This document shows, piece by piece, positions 41,950-52,747 of a stretch of DNA of 64,000 nucleotides. The DNA comes from Streptomyces sp. LaPpAH-108 (GTDB taxonomy: Bacteria; Actinomycetota; Actinomycetes; Streptomycetales; Streptomycetaceae). Location of the stretch: the NCBI RefSeq assembly GCF_000373625.1, contig NZ_KB891999.1, positions 62,001 through 126,000 of the forward strand, read 5' to 3'. The notes below the pieces were generated by a model that was not told the DNA's origin, did not search any database, and saw only the letters and a list, made by a program, of their open reading frames with translations. Each line of letters begins with the position of its first letter. Position 1 is the stretch's first letter. The translations under genes were made by a program, and so were the position numbers.

Positions 41950-42714
41950 GTGTCGGTCCGTGTGGAGCGCAAGGGGTTTGTCACCACCGTCGTCCTGTCC
42001 CGGCCGGAGGCGCGGAACGCGGTGGACGGGCCGACGGCCGTCGAACTGGCCGATGCCTTCCGGGCGTTCGAGGCGGACGACGGTGCGCGGGTGGCGGTGC
42101 TGTGGGGTGAGGGCGGGACGTTCTGCGCGGGGGCGGATCTCAAGGCGATCGGTACGCCGCGCGGGAACCGGGTCGAGGAGGGTGGGGACGGGCCGATGGG
42201 GCCGACGCGGTTGCGGCTGTCCAAGCCGGTCATCGCGGCCGTCGCCGGGCATGCCGTGGCGGGCGGTCTCGAGCTGGCGCTGTGGTGTGATCTGCGGGTC
42301 GCCGAGGAGGACGCGGTGTTCGGGGTGTTCTGCCGCCGCTGGGGCGTCCCGCTGATCGATGGGGGCACGGTACGGCTGCCCCGGCTGGTCGGCACCGGGC
42401 GGGCGCTGGACATGATCCTGACCGGGCGGCCGGTGGAGGCCGCCGAGGCGCACGCGATCGGGCTCGCGGACCGCGTCGTACCGAGGGGGCGATCCCGGGC
42501 GGCGGCCGAGGAGTTGGCCGCCGCCATCGCCCGGTTCCCGCAGGACTGTCTGCGTGCCGACCGGGCGTCGGTGCTCGACCAGGAGGGGCGGCCGGAGGAG
42601 GCGGCGATGCGGGACGAACTGCTGGGCGGGCGGGACGTGTTGGGCGAGGCGTTGCGGGGTGCGCGGCGGTTCGCGGACGGGGCCGGGCGGCACGGTTCTT
42701 TCACCGGGCTGTGA
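41950..42714 (+). CDS. Enoyl-CoA hydratase/isomerase family protein
   Basis: A 254-aa crotonase-fold enzyme. Landmarks are LSRPEARNAVDGPTAVELAD at the N-terminus, GGTFCAGADLKAIG (oxyanion-hole loop), VIAAVAGHAVAGGLELALWC and FGVFCRRWGVPLIDGGTVRL. GTG start at 41950. Catalyses hydration of enoyl-CoA or a related CoA-ester reaction; the second catalytic Glu of hydratases is replaced by Trp/Gly-rich sequence in the CRRWGVPL segment, so an isomerase-like or other role is possible. Probably co-transcribed with the amidase. Confidence 0.85.
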   Translation: MSVRVERKGFVTTVVLSRPEARNAVDGPTAVELADAFRAFEADDGARVAVLWGEGGTFCAGADLKAIGTPRGNRVEEGGDGPMGPTRLRLSKPVIAAVAGHAVAGGLELALWCDLRVAEEDAVFGVFCRRWGVPLIDGGTVRLPRLVGTGRALDMILTGRPVEAAEAHAIGLADRVVPRGRSRAAAEELAAAIARFPQDCLRADRASVLDQEGRPEEAAMRDELLGGRDVLGEALRGARRFADGAGRHGSFTGL

Positions 42715-42922
42715 GCGGGGGCCAGTTACCCGCAGTAAGCGATCATGCTCCGCCGTCCGGGTGCGGAACGCCCTCCGGGATACGGCAGGATGACGAGCGA
42801 ACGCGCCCGCCGGTGCACGGCGTGCGGCGCGCCACGGCACATCCCGGACTTCGAGCAGGTGACAACGTGACGAGACTTCACTTCAAGCTCCACGCGGCCG
42901 TGTCGGCCCTGGGAGGCGGCCG
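42715..42922. other. Gap before the MscS gene
   Basis: 208 bp. It ends in the short ORF at 42867-42926 and GGGAGG (42911-42916), a strong ribosome-binding site for the MscS GTG. No promoter or hairpin could be fixed. Confidence 0.3.
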
Positions 42923-42926
42923 GTGA
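42867..42926 (+). CDS. Possible 19-aa upstream peptide overlapping mscS
   Basis: GTG-initiated ORF reading VTRLHFKLHAAVSALGGGR, whose stop overlaps the MscS start (GTGA). The MscS ribosome-binding site lies inside it. Such overlap suggests translational coupling, but a chance ORF of this size is common in this GC-rich DNA. Confidence 0.25.
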   Translation: MTRLHFKLHAAVSALGGGR

Positions 42927-44029
42927 ACCACGTGCTGACCCGTGAGGCGACGCTGGACGACCTCGTGCTCGCCGGGATCGCCCTGGCGGCCGGTGTGGTG
43001 CTGGCCTTCCTGTCCCGCACCGTGCTGCGCTGGCTGGCCAAGCACGCCAAGCGGACCAAGTGGAGCGGCGACGACGTCATCGTGGACGCGCTGCGCACGG
43101 TGGTGCCGTGGGCGGCGATAGCGGGCGGGGCGGCGACGGCCGCGGCGATGCTGCCGCTGACCCGGACCACGAAGCACAGCGTGTACCAGATCCTCGAGGT
43201 CTGGATCATCTTCGTGGTGACGCTGTCCGCGGCCCGGGTGATCGCGAACCTCGTGCACGCCGTCACCCAGTCCCGCTCGGGGGTGGCGGGCTCGGCCACC
43301 ATCTTCGTCAACATCACCCGGGTGCTGGTCCTCGCCATCGGCTTCCTGGTGGTGCTCCAGACGCTCGGCATCTCCGTCGCGCCCCTCATCACCGCCCTGG
43401 GCGTCGGCGGTCTGGCCGTCGCGCTGGCCCTCCAGGACACGCTGGCCAACCTCTTCGCGGGCATCCACATCCTCGCCTCCAAGACCGTCCAGCCGGGCGA
43501 CTACATCCGGCTGAGCAGCGGCGAGGAGGGCTACGTCGTCGACATCAACTGGCGTCAGACGACCGTCCGCCAGCTCTCCAACAACCTCGTGGTCATCCCC
43601 AACGGCCAGCTGGCCAAGACCAACATGACCAACTTCACCCGCCCCGAGCAGCAGCTCACGATGCTGGTCCAGGCGGGCGTGGGCTACGACTCGGACCTCG
43701 AACACGTCGAGCGCGTGACCGCCGACGTCGTGGGCGAGGTCATGACCGAGATCACCGGCGCCCTCCCCGAGCACGAGGCCGCCATCCGCTTCCACACCTT
43801 CGGCGAGTCCCGCATCGACTTCACCGTCATCCTCGGCGTCGGCGAATTCAGCGACCAGTTCCGCATCAAGCACGAGTTCATCAAGCGCCTCCACCGCCGC
43901 TACCGCGAGGAGGGCATCACGATCCCGGTCCCGGCCCGCACGGTGACGCTGCAGCAGGGGGCGCCGTTGATTCCGCATCAGCGGAGTGCCGGCGACGTAC
44001 CGGCGGGTCCGGCACTGGCCGACCAGTGA
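42923..44029 (+). CDS. MscS family mechanosensitive ion channel
   Basis: A 368-aa membrane channel opening under tension to release osmolytes. Three N-terminal hydrophobic segments are followed by the pore helix IGFLVVLQTLGISVAPLITALGV and GGLAVALALQDTLANLFAGI, then the beta domain with GEEGYVVDINWRQTTVRQLS and VIPNGQLAKTNMTNFTRP. The C-terminal alpha/beta domain runs to about 345. The GTG at 42923 is preceded by GGGAGG. It resembles the small-conductance group without long extensions. Confidence 0.9.
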   Translation: MNHVLTREATLDDLVLAGIALAAGVVLAFLSRTVLRWLAKHAKRTKWSGDDVIVDALRTVVPWAAIAGGAATAAAMLPLTRTTKHSVYQILEVWIIFVVTLSAARVIANLVHAVTQSRSGVAGSATIFVNITRVLVLAIGFLVVLQTLGISVAPLITALGVGGLAVALALQDTLANLFAGIHILASKTVQPGDYIRLSSGEEGYVVDINWRQTTVRQLSNNLVVIPNGQLAKTNMTNFTRPEQQLTMLVQAGVGYDSDLEHVERVTADVVGEVMTEITGALPEHEAAIRFHTFGESRIDFTVILGVGEFSDQFRIKHEFIKRLHRRYREEGITIPVPARTVTLQQGAPLIPHQRSAGDVPAGPALADQ

Positions 44030-44073
44030 GCCGGGTGGCGGCGCCCCGTGGGCAGGGCGTCGCCACCACTCCG

Positions 44074-44150
44074 CTCAGCCCTCGGACGCCTCAGCCCTCG
44101 GCCGCCGCGTCCCGCTCAGCCCTCGGCCGCGCGCCCCGCTCAGTCCTCGG
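44074..44150. repeat. Four tandem copies of a CTCAGCCCTCGG motif
   Basis: Copies begin at 44074, 44090, 44115 and 44139, at 16-, 25- and 24-nt spacing. The last is part of the HD gene 3' end (CTCAGTCCTCGG, encoding the end of the protein and its stop). The array lies between the convergent MscS and HD genes and looks like slippage duplications of the gene end. Confidence 0.7.
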
Positions 44151-44796
44151 CCGCCGTGCTCCGCGACCAGCCCCGCCTCTCGCCCTCGTCGATGAGGTGG
44201 CGGCCCGCCGTCCACAGCGAGGCGGAGGCGTCGCCGATCACCGCCTTGCGGGCCCGGACGTCGTCGGCGGTGACGCCGGGGGTACGCCAGGTGCCACCGC
44301 GGGCCATCCAGTTGAGCAGCAGCGGCTGGAGCCGGTCCATGGCCTTGGCGAACCGGGCCTCGGGCGTGGCCCGCTCCTCGAACTCGTCCCACAGGGCCCG
44401 CATCCGCCGGGCCTGGTCGTCCGGGAGCAGCCGGAACAGCGCGTCGGCCGCGACCGCCTCCCGCTCCTGCTGACCGGCGCCGCCCGCGCTGTCGTACAGC
44501 GGGGTGTCGCCGGCGTAGATCTCCACCAGGTCGTGCAGCAGCACCAGCTCGATGGTGTGGCCGACGTCGATCGGCTCGTCCGCGTGCTCGGCGAGGACCG
44601 CCACCATCATCGCCAGGTGCCACGAGTGCTCGGCGTCGTTCTCCCGGCGGTCCGCCGCCGCGAGGGGCGACTGGCGCAGCACGGTCTTGAGCTGGTCCAC
44701 CTCCACCAGGAAGGTGAGCTGGGCCCGCAGCCGCTCCTCGATGCCGTCGGGCAGGGGTGTCTTGTCCACGAGCAGGTTCCGGCGTTCATCGGTCAC
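44140..44796 (-). CDS. HD domain protein (YfbR/HDDC2-like hydrolase)
   Basis: A 218-aa metal-dependent phosphohydrolase-like protein. HD motif residues are in ENDAEHSWHLAMMVAVLAE and LVLLHDLVEIYAGDTPLYDS, typical of the HDDC2/YfbR nucleotidase group. The C-terminus WSRSTAAED is repeated in nucleotide form beyond the stop. GTG at 44796 is selected; an upstream start would add nine residues. It probably acts on nucleoside monophosphates, without neighbour support. Confidence 0.82.
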   Translation of the reverse strand: MTDERRNLLVDKTPLPDGIEERLRAQLTFLVEVDQLKTVLRQSPLAAADRRENDAEHSWHLAMMVAVLAEHADEPIDVGHTIELVLLHDLVEIYAGDTPLYDSAGGAGQQEREAVAADALFRLLPDDQARRMRALWDEFEERATPEARFAKAMDRLQPLLLNWMARGGTWRTPGVTADDVRARKAVIGDASASLWTAGRHLIDEGERRGWSRSTAAED

Positions 44797-44855
44797 CGGC
44801 TCATCGTGGCACGCCCGGTCCACGGCTCACGCCACCGGGCTAAGCTCGAAATAGT

Positions 44856-45299
44856 ATGACTTCTCCGCGCGAACCCGAACCCGAGCCCGAGCCCGACCCC
44901 ATCCCCGCCCCCGAACCCTTCACCCCGCCCACCCCCGCCGCCCTCGACGCCCGGCTCGACTCGATCACCCGGCAGCCGTTCCGCGCCAAGTTCCATCTCC
45001 GTGGCCGGGACCGGGTCACCGCCGAGCTGAAGGGCCCCGCGACGATCCGCTGGCACGCGTACGACCTGATCGCGAAGCGGCTGGCGCCCGCGCGGCCGTA
45101 CAAGGACGGCAAGCAGACGCCGTACCGGGGGCACCCCGTCTTCGTGGCGCAGCACGCGACCGGGACGTGCTGCCGGAGCTGTCTGCTGCGGTGCCACGGG
45201 ATCCCCAAGGACCGTGACCTCACCCGCGCCGAGCACGTGTACGTCGTGGACGTGATCTGCCGCTGGATCGAGCGGGAGATGACCGGGACCGGCCGCTGA
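44856..45299 (+). CDS. DUF4186 family protein
   Basis: A 147-aa protein. After a Pro/Glu-rich start (PREPEPEPEPDPIPAPEPF), the DUF4186 domain contains FRAKFHLRGRDRVTAELKGP, VFVAQHATGTCCRSCLLRCH (with a Cys/His cluster likely binding metal) and DVICRWIEREM. Family function is unknown. ATG at 44856. Divergent from the HD gene over 59 bp. Confidence 0.8.
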   Translation: MTSPREPEPEPEPDPIPAPEPFTPPTPAALDARLDSITRQPFRAKFHLRGRDRVTAELKGPATIRWHAYDLIAKRLAPARPYKDGKQTPYRGHPVFVAQHATGTCCRSCLLRCHGIPKDRDLTRAEHVYVVDVICRWIEREMTGTGR

Positions 45300-45340
45300 G
45301 CGATCGGCGGCGGACCCCTGTCGAAGCGAGAGCGGTCACG

Positions 45341-45360
45341 AGATATCTTGATGTCGAGCA
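45341..45360 (+). promoter_or_regulatory. Palindromic element upstream of icd
   Basis: AGATATCT (45341-45348) is a perfect palindrome, overlapping the imperfect inverted repeat CTTGA-TG-TCGAG at 45347-45358. It lies 29-48 bp before the isocitrate dehydrogenase start and is a candidate operator or -10 region. I assign no protein to it. Confidence 0.4.
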
Positions 45361-45388
45361 ATGTTGCAGACGTGGAGCGGAGCACCCG

Positions 45389-47608
<2,220 letters not shown>

Positions 47609-47622
47609 TCCAGGCGTAGCTC

Positions 47623-47659
47623 ACCGTGCCCCGGCCGGGCTCTCCGGCCGGGGCACGGT
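47623..47659 (+). terminator. Strong hairpin terminator of icd
   Basis: ACCGTGCCCCGGCCGG (47623-47638) pairs perfectly with CCGGCCGGGGCACGGT (47644-47659): 16 bp, 5-nt loop, beginning 15 nt after the stop. Followed by CGTACC rather than a T tract, as is usual in Streptomyces. Confidence 0.78.
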
Positions 47660-47716
47660 CGTACCCGTCGGCAGTACGTCGGGGGCATTGCCCCGTGTTG
47701 CGGCGGTGTGCCGAGC

Positions 47717-47818
47717 ATGACGTCCTCGTGTCGGGGTGCGCGCCGGACTGTCCGGTGCCCGCCGCCCGTGCTTGTCTCGTCGCGAGTCCGCGCCCGACCC
47801 GTACGAGGAGCACCATGA
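47717..47818 (+). CDS. Possible 33-aa upstream ORF coupled to metY
   Basis: ATG-initiated ORF beginning MTSSCRGARRTVRCPPPVLV, containing two Cys. Its stop overlaps the metY start (ATGA). No good ribosome-binding site precedes it. A regulatory leader is possible; equally it may be a chance ORF. Confidence 0.25.
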   Translation: MTSSCRGARRTVRCPPPVLVSSRVRARPVRGAP

Positions 47819-49179
47819 GCAGCCGGCCCATCGACTCGGTCACCGCAGGCCACACCCCCGACGAGACGCCCGCAGGACCCGACACCTCGGCCTGGTCGTT
47901 CGAGACCCGGCAGATCCACGCGGGGGCGACGCCCGACCCGACCACCGGGGCGCGGGCCACGCCGATCTACCAGACGACGTCCTTCGTCTTCGAGGACACC
48001 CGGCACGCGGCCGACCTGTTCTCGCTCGCGGAGCCCGGCAACATCTACACCCGCATCCACAACCCCACCCAGGACGTCTTCGAGCAGCGCGTCGCCGCTC
48101 TGGAGAGCGGGGTCGCGGCCGTCGCGCTCGCGTCCGGGCAGGCCGCCGAGACGCTGGCGATCCTCACCCTGGCGGGCGCGGGCGACCACATCGTCTCCAG
48201 CACCTCGCTGTACGGCGGCACCTACAACCTCTTCCGGCACACCCTGCCGAGGCTCGGCATCGAGGTGTCGTTCGTGGACGACCCCGACGACCTGGACGCC
48301 TGGCGCGCGGCGATCCGCCCGGACACGAAGGCGCTGTTCGCGGAGACGCTGGGCAATCCGCGCGGCAACGTGCTCGACGTACGCGGCGTCGCGGACGTGG
48401 CGCACGACGCGGGCGTACCGCTGATCGTGGACAACACGGTGCCGACTCCCTATCTGCTGCGGCCCATCGAGCACGGCGCGGACATCGTGGTGCACTCCGC
48501 GACCAAGTTCCTCGGCGGACACGGCACGACCATCGCGGGCGTGGTGGTGGACGGCGGAACCTTCGACTTCGGCGCGCACCCGGAGCGGTTCCCTGACTTC
48601 ACCGAGCCCGACCCGAGCTACCACGGGCTGCGCTACTGGCCCGCGCTCGGACCCGGCGCCTTCGCGGTCAAGCTGCGTGTGCAGCTGCTGCGCGACCTCG
48701 GCCCGGCGCTCTCCCCGCACTCGGCGTTCCTGCTGCTCCAGGGCGTGGAGACGCTGAGCCTGCGCCTGGAGCGGCACTCGGCGAACGCGCTCGCGCTGGC
48801 CGAGTGGCTGGAGGGCCGCGACGAGGTGGCCGCCGTCCACTACCCGGGCCTCGAGTCCAGCCCGTGGTACGAGGCCGGGCAGACGTATCTGCCGCGCGGC
48901 GCCGGTGCCGTCGTCTCCTTCGAGCTGCGGGACGGCGTGGAGGCGGGCAAGCGGTTCGTGGACGCGGTGGAGCTGTTCAGCCATCTCGCCAACATCGGTG
49001 ACGTGCGCAGCCTGATCATCCACCCCGCGTCCACCACCCACAGCCAGCTCGACGAGGAGCAGCTGACGGCGACGGGCACCGCGCCGGGTCTGGTGCGCCT
49101 CTCGGTGGGCCTGGAGAGCGTGGCCGACCTCAAGGCGGACCTGGAGGCCGGGTTCCGCGCGGCCAAGGGCGCCTCCTGA
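47815..49179 (+). CDS. metY: O-acetylhomoserine/O-acetylserine sulfhydrylase
   Basis: A 454-aa PLP enzyme of the Cys/Met-metabolism family that makes homocysteine directly from O-acetylhomoserine and sulfide. Family landmarks: WSFETRQIHAGATPDPTTGA, YTRIHNPTQDVFEQRVAALE, LIVDNTVPTPYLLRPIEHGA, and the PLP Lys in VVHSATKFLGGHGT. Length fits MetY rather than MetB/MetZ. ATG at 47815 is preceded by GAGGAG. metX follows at once, forming a direct-sulfhydrylation methionine operon. A short ORF overlaps its start. Confidence 0.93.
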   Translation: MSSRPIDSVTAGHTPDETPAGPDTSAWSFETRQIHAGATPDPTTGARATPIYQTTSFVFEDTRHAADLFSLAEPGNIYTRIHNPTQDVFEQRVAALESGVAAVALASGQAAETLAILTLAGAGDHIVSSTSLYGGTYNLFRHTLPRLGIEVSFVDDPDDLDAWRAAIRPDTKALFAETLGNPRGNVLDVRGVADVAHDAGVPLIVDNTVPTPYLLRPIEHGADIVVHSATKFLGGHGTTIAGVVVDGGTFDFGAHPERFPDFTEPDPSYHGLRYWPALGPGAFAVKLRVQLLRDLGPALSPHSAFLLLQGVETLSLRLERHSANALALAEWLEGRDEVAAVHYPGLESSPWYEAGQTYLPRGAGAVVSFELRDGVEAGKRFVDAVELFSHLANIGDVRSLIIHPASTTHSQLDEEQLTATGTAPGLVRLSVGLESVADLKADLEAGFRAAKGAS

Positions 49180-49250
49180 GCACGGTCCCGGCGACACCGG
49201 ACCACGCCCTCCCGCCCGCCGCCACCGGCGCCTGGCGGGAGGGCGACCCC

Positions 49251-50357
49251 GTGGGGCGGCGGCGCTGGTACGCGGCCGAGGCGCCGCTTTCGTTGGAGGC
49301 GGGCGGTGAACTGCCCGGTGTCCGGCTGGCGTTCGAGACCTGGGGACGGCTCGCCCCGGACCGCTCCAACGCGGTACTGGTGCTGCACGCGCTGACCGGG
49401 GACAGCCATGTGGCCGGTCCGGTGGAGCCCGGGCATCCCTCCCCCGGCTGGTGGGACGCGCTGGTCGGGCCCGCGCGCGCGCTGGACACCGACCGCTGGT
49501 TCGTCGTCGCGCCGAACGTGCTCGGCGGCTGCCAGGGCAGCACGGGACCGGCCTCCGTACATCCCGGCGGTCCCGGCGCCGGGCGGGCCTGGGGCGGTTC
49601 CTTCCCGTTCCTGACCCAGCGGGACCAGGTGGCGGCGGAGTCCGGCCTCGCGGACGCGCTCGGGATCGACCGGTGGGCGCTCGTCGTCGGCGGCTCGATG
49701 GGCGGGATGCGGGCCGTGGAGTGGGCGGTGTCGTACCCGGAGCGCACGGGCGCCCTGCTGCTGCTCGCCACCTCGGCGGAGGCGAGCGCGGAGCAATTGG
49801 CCTGGGCGCACATCCAGCTCCGGGCCATCCGCGACGACCCGCACTGGCAGGGCGGCGACTATCACGACACCGGGCACGGACCGCTCGCCGGACTCGGCCT
49901 GGCCCGCCGCGTCGCCCATGTCACCTACCGCGCCGAACCGGAACTCCGGGCCCGCTTCGGACGGCTCCCGCAGGGTTCGGAGGACCCCTGGCACGGTGGC
50001 CGTTACCGGGTGGCGTCCTATCTCGACCATCACGCCGACAAACTGAACCGCCGCTTCGACGCGGCCAGTTACGTGGTGCTGACCGAGGCGATGAACGCCC
50101 ATGACGTGGGCCGGGGGCGGGGCGGTACGCGGGCCGCGCTCGCCCGGGTGACCGCGCCCACCCTGGTCGCCGGGGTGGACTCCGACCGGCTCTATCCCCT
50201 GGCCCAGCAGGAGCGGCTGGCCGCGCTGATCCCCTCGGCGGACCGGCCCCGGGTGGTGGAGTCGGCGTACGGGCACGACGGCTTCCTGCTCGAGACGGAG
50301 CAAGTCGGCACAATGGTGCGCGAGTTGCTCGCACCGTCCGCGCCGCCCCGGGAGTGA
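49251..50357 (+). CDS. metX: Homoserine O-acetyltransferase
   Basis: At least 368 aa; alpha/beta-hydrolase-fold enzyme acetylating homoserine for the sulfhydrylase. Nucleophile elbow VVGGSMGGMRAVEW, signature VLHALTGDSHVAGP, VLGGCQGSTGP, and catalytic Asp/His in SDRLYPLAQQ and YGHDGFLLETE. GTG at 49251 is the only standard start, but the in-frame sequence back to metY (ending PAATGAWREGDP) looks like genuine MetX N-terminus, and a CTG at 49176 overlapping the metY stop (CTGA) would complete it. The true start is therefore uncertain. Confidence 0.9.
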   Translation: MGRRRWYAAEAPLSLEAGGELPGVRLAFETWGRLAPDRSNAVLVLHALTGDSHVAGPVEPGHPSPGWWDALVGPARALDTDRWFVVAPNVLGGCQGSTGPASVHPGGPGAGRAWGGSFPFLTQRDQVAAESGLADALGIDRWALVVGGSMGGMRAVEWAVSYPERTGALLLLATSAEASAEQLAWAHIQLRAIRDDPHWQGGDYHDTGHGPLAGLGLARRVAHVTYRAEPELRARFGRLPQGSEDPWHGGRYRVASYLDHHADKLNRRFDAASYVVLTEAMNAHDVGRGRGGTRAALARVTAPTLVAGVDSDRLYPLAQQERLAALIPSADRPRVVESAYGHDGFLLETEQVGTMVRELLAPSAPPRE

Positions 50358-50360
50358 TCC

Positions 50361-51158
50361 GTGACCCCACGCTCGTTCGACCTGCTGCCCGGGGGCGCCG
50401 CCTCGCCCGTGCTGCTGCACGTCCCGCACGCGGCACGGGCGCTGCCGGACGAGGTACGCGCGGGCCTCGTCCTCGACGACACGGCGCTGGCGCGGGAGCT
50501 GGACCACCTCACCGACGCCCACACCGACATGCTCGCGGAACGGGCCGCCGAGCTGGCGTCCGTGCGGCCCTGGCGGTTCGTCAACCGGCTCTCCCGGCTG
50601 GTCGTGGACCCGGAGCGGTTCCCGGACGAGCGGGAGGAGATGCTGGCCGTCGGCATGGGCGCGGTGTACACCCGGACCACGCGCCGGGAGCCGCTGCGCC
50701 CCGAGCCCGCCGATGCAGGGCCGCTGGTCGAGCGGTACTTCCGCCCCTACGCGGAGGCGATGACCCGCGCGGCGGCCGGGCGCCTCGCCGCGACCGGCCG
50801 GGCCGTCGTCATCGACGTGCACTCCTATCCGACGAAGCCGCTCCCCTACGAGCTGCACCAGGACGGCCCGCGCCCCGCCGTCTGCCTCGGCACCGACCCC
50901 TTCCACACCCCGCCGGAGCTGACCGGCGCGGCCCGGGCCGCGTTCGCGCGCTGTGGCGACGTCGGCCTGGACAGCCCGTTCAGCGGGACGTACGTACCGC
51001 TCGCCCACTACGGCGTGGACCGGCGGGTGAGCGCCCTGATGGTCGAGATCCGCCGGGACACCTATATGACCGAGCCGGGCGGCCCGGCGGGACCGGGCCT
51101 GGAGCAGCTGGCCGACGCCTTGGCGGAACTGGTGGACACGGTGAGCGGCGGAGCTTGA
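50361..51158 (+). CDS. N-formylglutamate amidohydrolase family protein
   Basis: A 265-aa zinc-dependent amidohydrolase-like protein (FGase family). VLLHVPHAARALPDEVRAG, LVVDPERFPDEREEMLAVGM and VVIDVHSYPTKPLPYE match the family, including its His/Asp metal-binding motifs. GTG at 50361, three bases after the metX stop, so it is co-transcribed with metYX. FGases act on N-formylglutamate in histidine breakdown, but no hut genes adjoin it, so another substrate is possible. Confidence 0.85.
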   Translation: MTPRSFDLLPGGAASPVLLHVPHAARALPDEVRAGLVLDDTALARELDHLTDAHTDMLAERAAELASVRPWRFVNRLSRLVVDPERFPDEREEMLAVGMGAVYTRTTRREPLRPEPADAGPLVERYFRPYAEAMTRAAAGRLAATGRAVVIDVHSYPTKPLPYELHQDGPRPAVCLGTDPFHTPPELTGAARAAFARCGDVGLDSPFSGTYVPLAHYGVDRRVSALMVEIRRDTYMTEPGGPAGPGLEQLADALAELVDTVSGGA

Positions 51159-51345
51159 GGACCGGATCGGGGTGGGCTGCGCTCCGGCCTTCGATGTCAC
51201 CAACCGGCCGCCGCGCCGACGGACCTGCGGGGCGCGGTGGCCCGCACCGCCCCAAGCTCGCAGCGAGATGGTCGGCACCGCCCGACGGCCGGGACCTGAC
51301 AGGGCGGCACCACCTGCCCCGCGGACCGCCGGACGGCACTCCCGC
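51159..51345. other. Convergent gap
   Basis: 187 bp between the N-formylglutamate amidohydrolase-like gene and the monooxygenase gene, which converge. No clear hairpin or ORF with family features was found. Confidence 0.3.
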
Positions 51346-52722
51346 TCAGGACGCGGCCCGCTCCGCCCCCGCTCCCGCGTCGGGGTGGGCAAGTCCCAGG
51401 TGCTCGCGCAGGGTCGTGCCCTCGTACTCGGTGCGGAACACCCCCCGCTCCTGGAGCAGCGGGACCACCCGGTCCGCGAACGGGTCGAGCCCGCCCGGGG
51501 TGATGTGCGGGACGAGGATGAAGCCGTCGGAGGCGTCGGCCTGCACGAACTCGTCGATGGTGCGGGCCACGGTGGCCGGGGAGCCCACGAAGGTCTGCCG
51601 GTTGCCGGTGTTGATCACCAGGTCGCGGATGGACCAGCCGTTGGTCTCGGCCAGCTCGCGCCACTCGCGGGCGATGGCCACCGGGTCGCGGTACATCCGC
51701 ACCTGGGCCCGCCCCCGGGATATGTGCTCCTCGCTCACCAGCGGGTCCACCTCGGGCAGCGGGCCCTCCGGGTCGTAGCCCGACAGGTCACGGTTCCAGA
51801 CGAACTCCAGGTGCTTGAGGGCCGTGGCCCCGCTGACCTGCTGCCTGCGCACCTCGCGGGCCAGCTCGGCGGCCTCCTCGTCGGTGTCGCCGAGGACGAA
51901 GGTCGCCGCGGGCAGGATGAGCAACTGGTCCGGTGTGCGGCCGTACTTGGCGAGGCGGCCCTTGACGTCGGTGTAGAAGCGGCGGCCCTCCTCCAGGGTG
52001 GCGTACCGGCTGAAGATGGCGTCCGCGTCGGAGGCGGCGAACTCCCGGCCCTCCTCGGAGTCGCCCGCCTGGAAGATCACCGGGCGGCCCTGCGGGGAGC
52101 GGGGGACGTTGAAGCGGCCGTGGATGTCGAAGTGCTGCCCCTGATGGGTGAAGGCACCGGCCTTGGCGTCCCGGAGGAAGGCGCCGGTGGCCTGGTCGGC
52201 CAGGATCTCGTCGCCGTGCCAGGAGTCGAAGAGTTCGTTCGCGGTGGCCAGGAACTCCTTGGCGCGCGAGTAGCGCTCCTCCTGCGGCAGGAAGCCGCCC
52301 CGGCGGAAGTTCTCCCCGGTGAACGCGTCCCAGGAGGTGACCACGTTCCAGGCGGCGCGGCCCCCGGAGAGGTGATCGAGGGAGGCGAACTGGCGGGCCA
52401 CCTCGTACGGCTCGTTGAAGGTGGAGTTGATGGTGCCGGTCAGGCCGAGCCTGTCGGTGACGGCCGCGAGCGCGGCGAGGACGGTGAAGGTGTCGGGGCG
52501 CCCCACCACGTCCAGGTCGTATATCTCGCCGCCCTGTTCGCGCAGCCGCAGCCCCTCCGCGAGGAACAGGAAGTCGAACTTGGCGCGTTCGGCGGTGCGG
52601 GCGAAGTGTGCGAAGGAACTGAACTCGATGTGGCTGCCGGCCTCCGGGTCGCTCCACACGGTGGTGTTGTTGACCCCGGGGAAGTGCGCGGCCAGGTGCA
52701 CCTGCTTCTTGGGCTTGCTCAT
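51346..52722 (-). CDS. LLM-class flavin monooxygenase, NtaA/SnaA/DszA type
   Basis: A 458-aa FMN-dependent monooxygenase. The start KKQVHLAAHFPGVNNTTVWS, FDFLFLAEGLRLREQGGEIY, and TFNEPYEVARQFASLDHLSG with RAAWNVVTSWDAFTGENFRR are typical of the NtaA/SnaA/DszA/DmoA branch that splits C-S or C-N bonds of xenobiotic or natural compounds. ATG at 52722 follows GGAGAGGAG. It begins 25 nt after the neighbouring monooxygenase, so both form an operon under the leader peptide at 54081. A partner flavin reductase is not in the window. Likely desulfurises an organosulfur substrate. Confidence 0.88.
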   Translation of the reverse strand: MSKPKKQVHLAAHFPGVNNTTVWSDPEAGSHIEFSSFAHFARTAERAKFDFLFLAEGLRLREQGGEIYDLDVVGRPDTFTVLAALAAVTDRLGLTGTINSTFNEPYEVARQFASLDHLSGGRAAWNVVTSWDAFTGENFRRGGFLPQEERYSRAKEFLATANELFDSWHGDEILADQATGAFLRDAKAGAFTHQGQHFDIHGRFNVPRSPQGRPVIFQAGDSEEGREFAASDADAIFSRYATLEEGRRFYTDVKGRLAKYGRTPDQLLILPAATFVLGDTDEEAAELAREVRRQQVSGATALKHLEFVWNRDLSGYDPEGPLPEVDPLVSEEHISRGRAQVRMYRDPVAIAREWRELAETNGWSIRDLVINTGNRQTFVGSPATVARTIDEFVQADASDGFILVPHITPGGLDPFADRVVPLLQERGVFRTEYEGTTLREHLGLAHPDAGAGAERAAS

Positions 52723-52747
52723 GGCGTCGGGTCTCCTCTCCGGTGGC

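Noticed and set aside
47660..47814. SAM riboswitch before metY
   Set aside because: SAM-IV and SAM-II landmark sequences were not found; only an upstream ORF and GC-rich hairpins.
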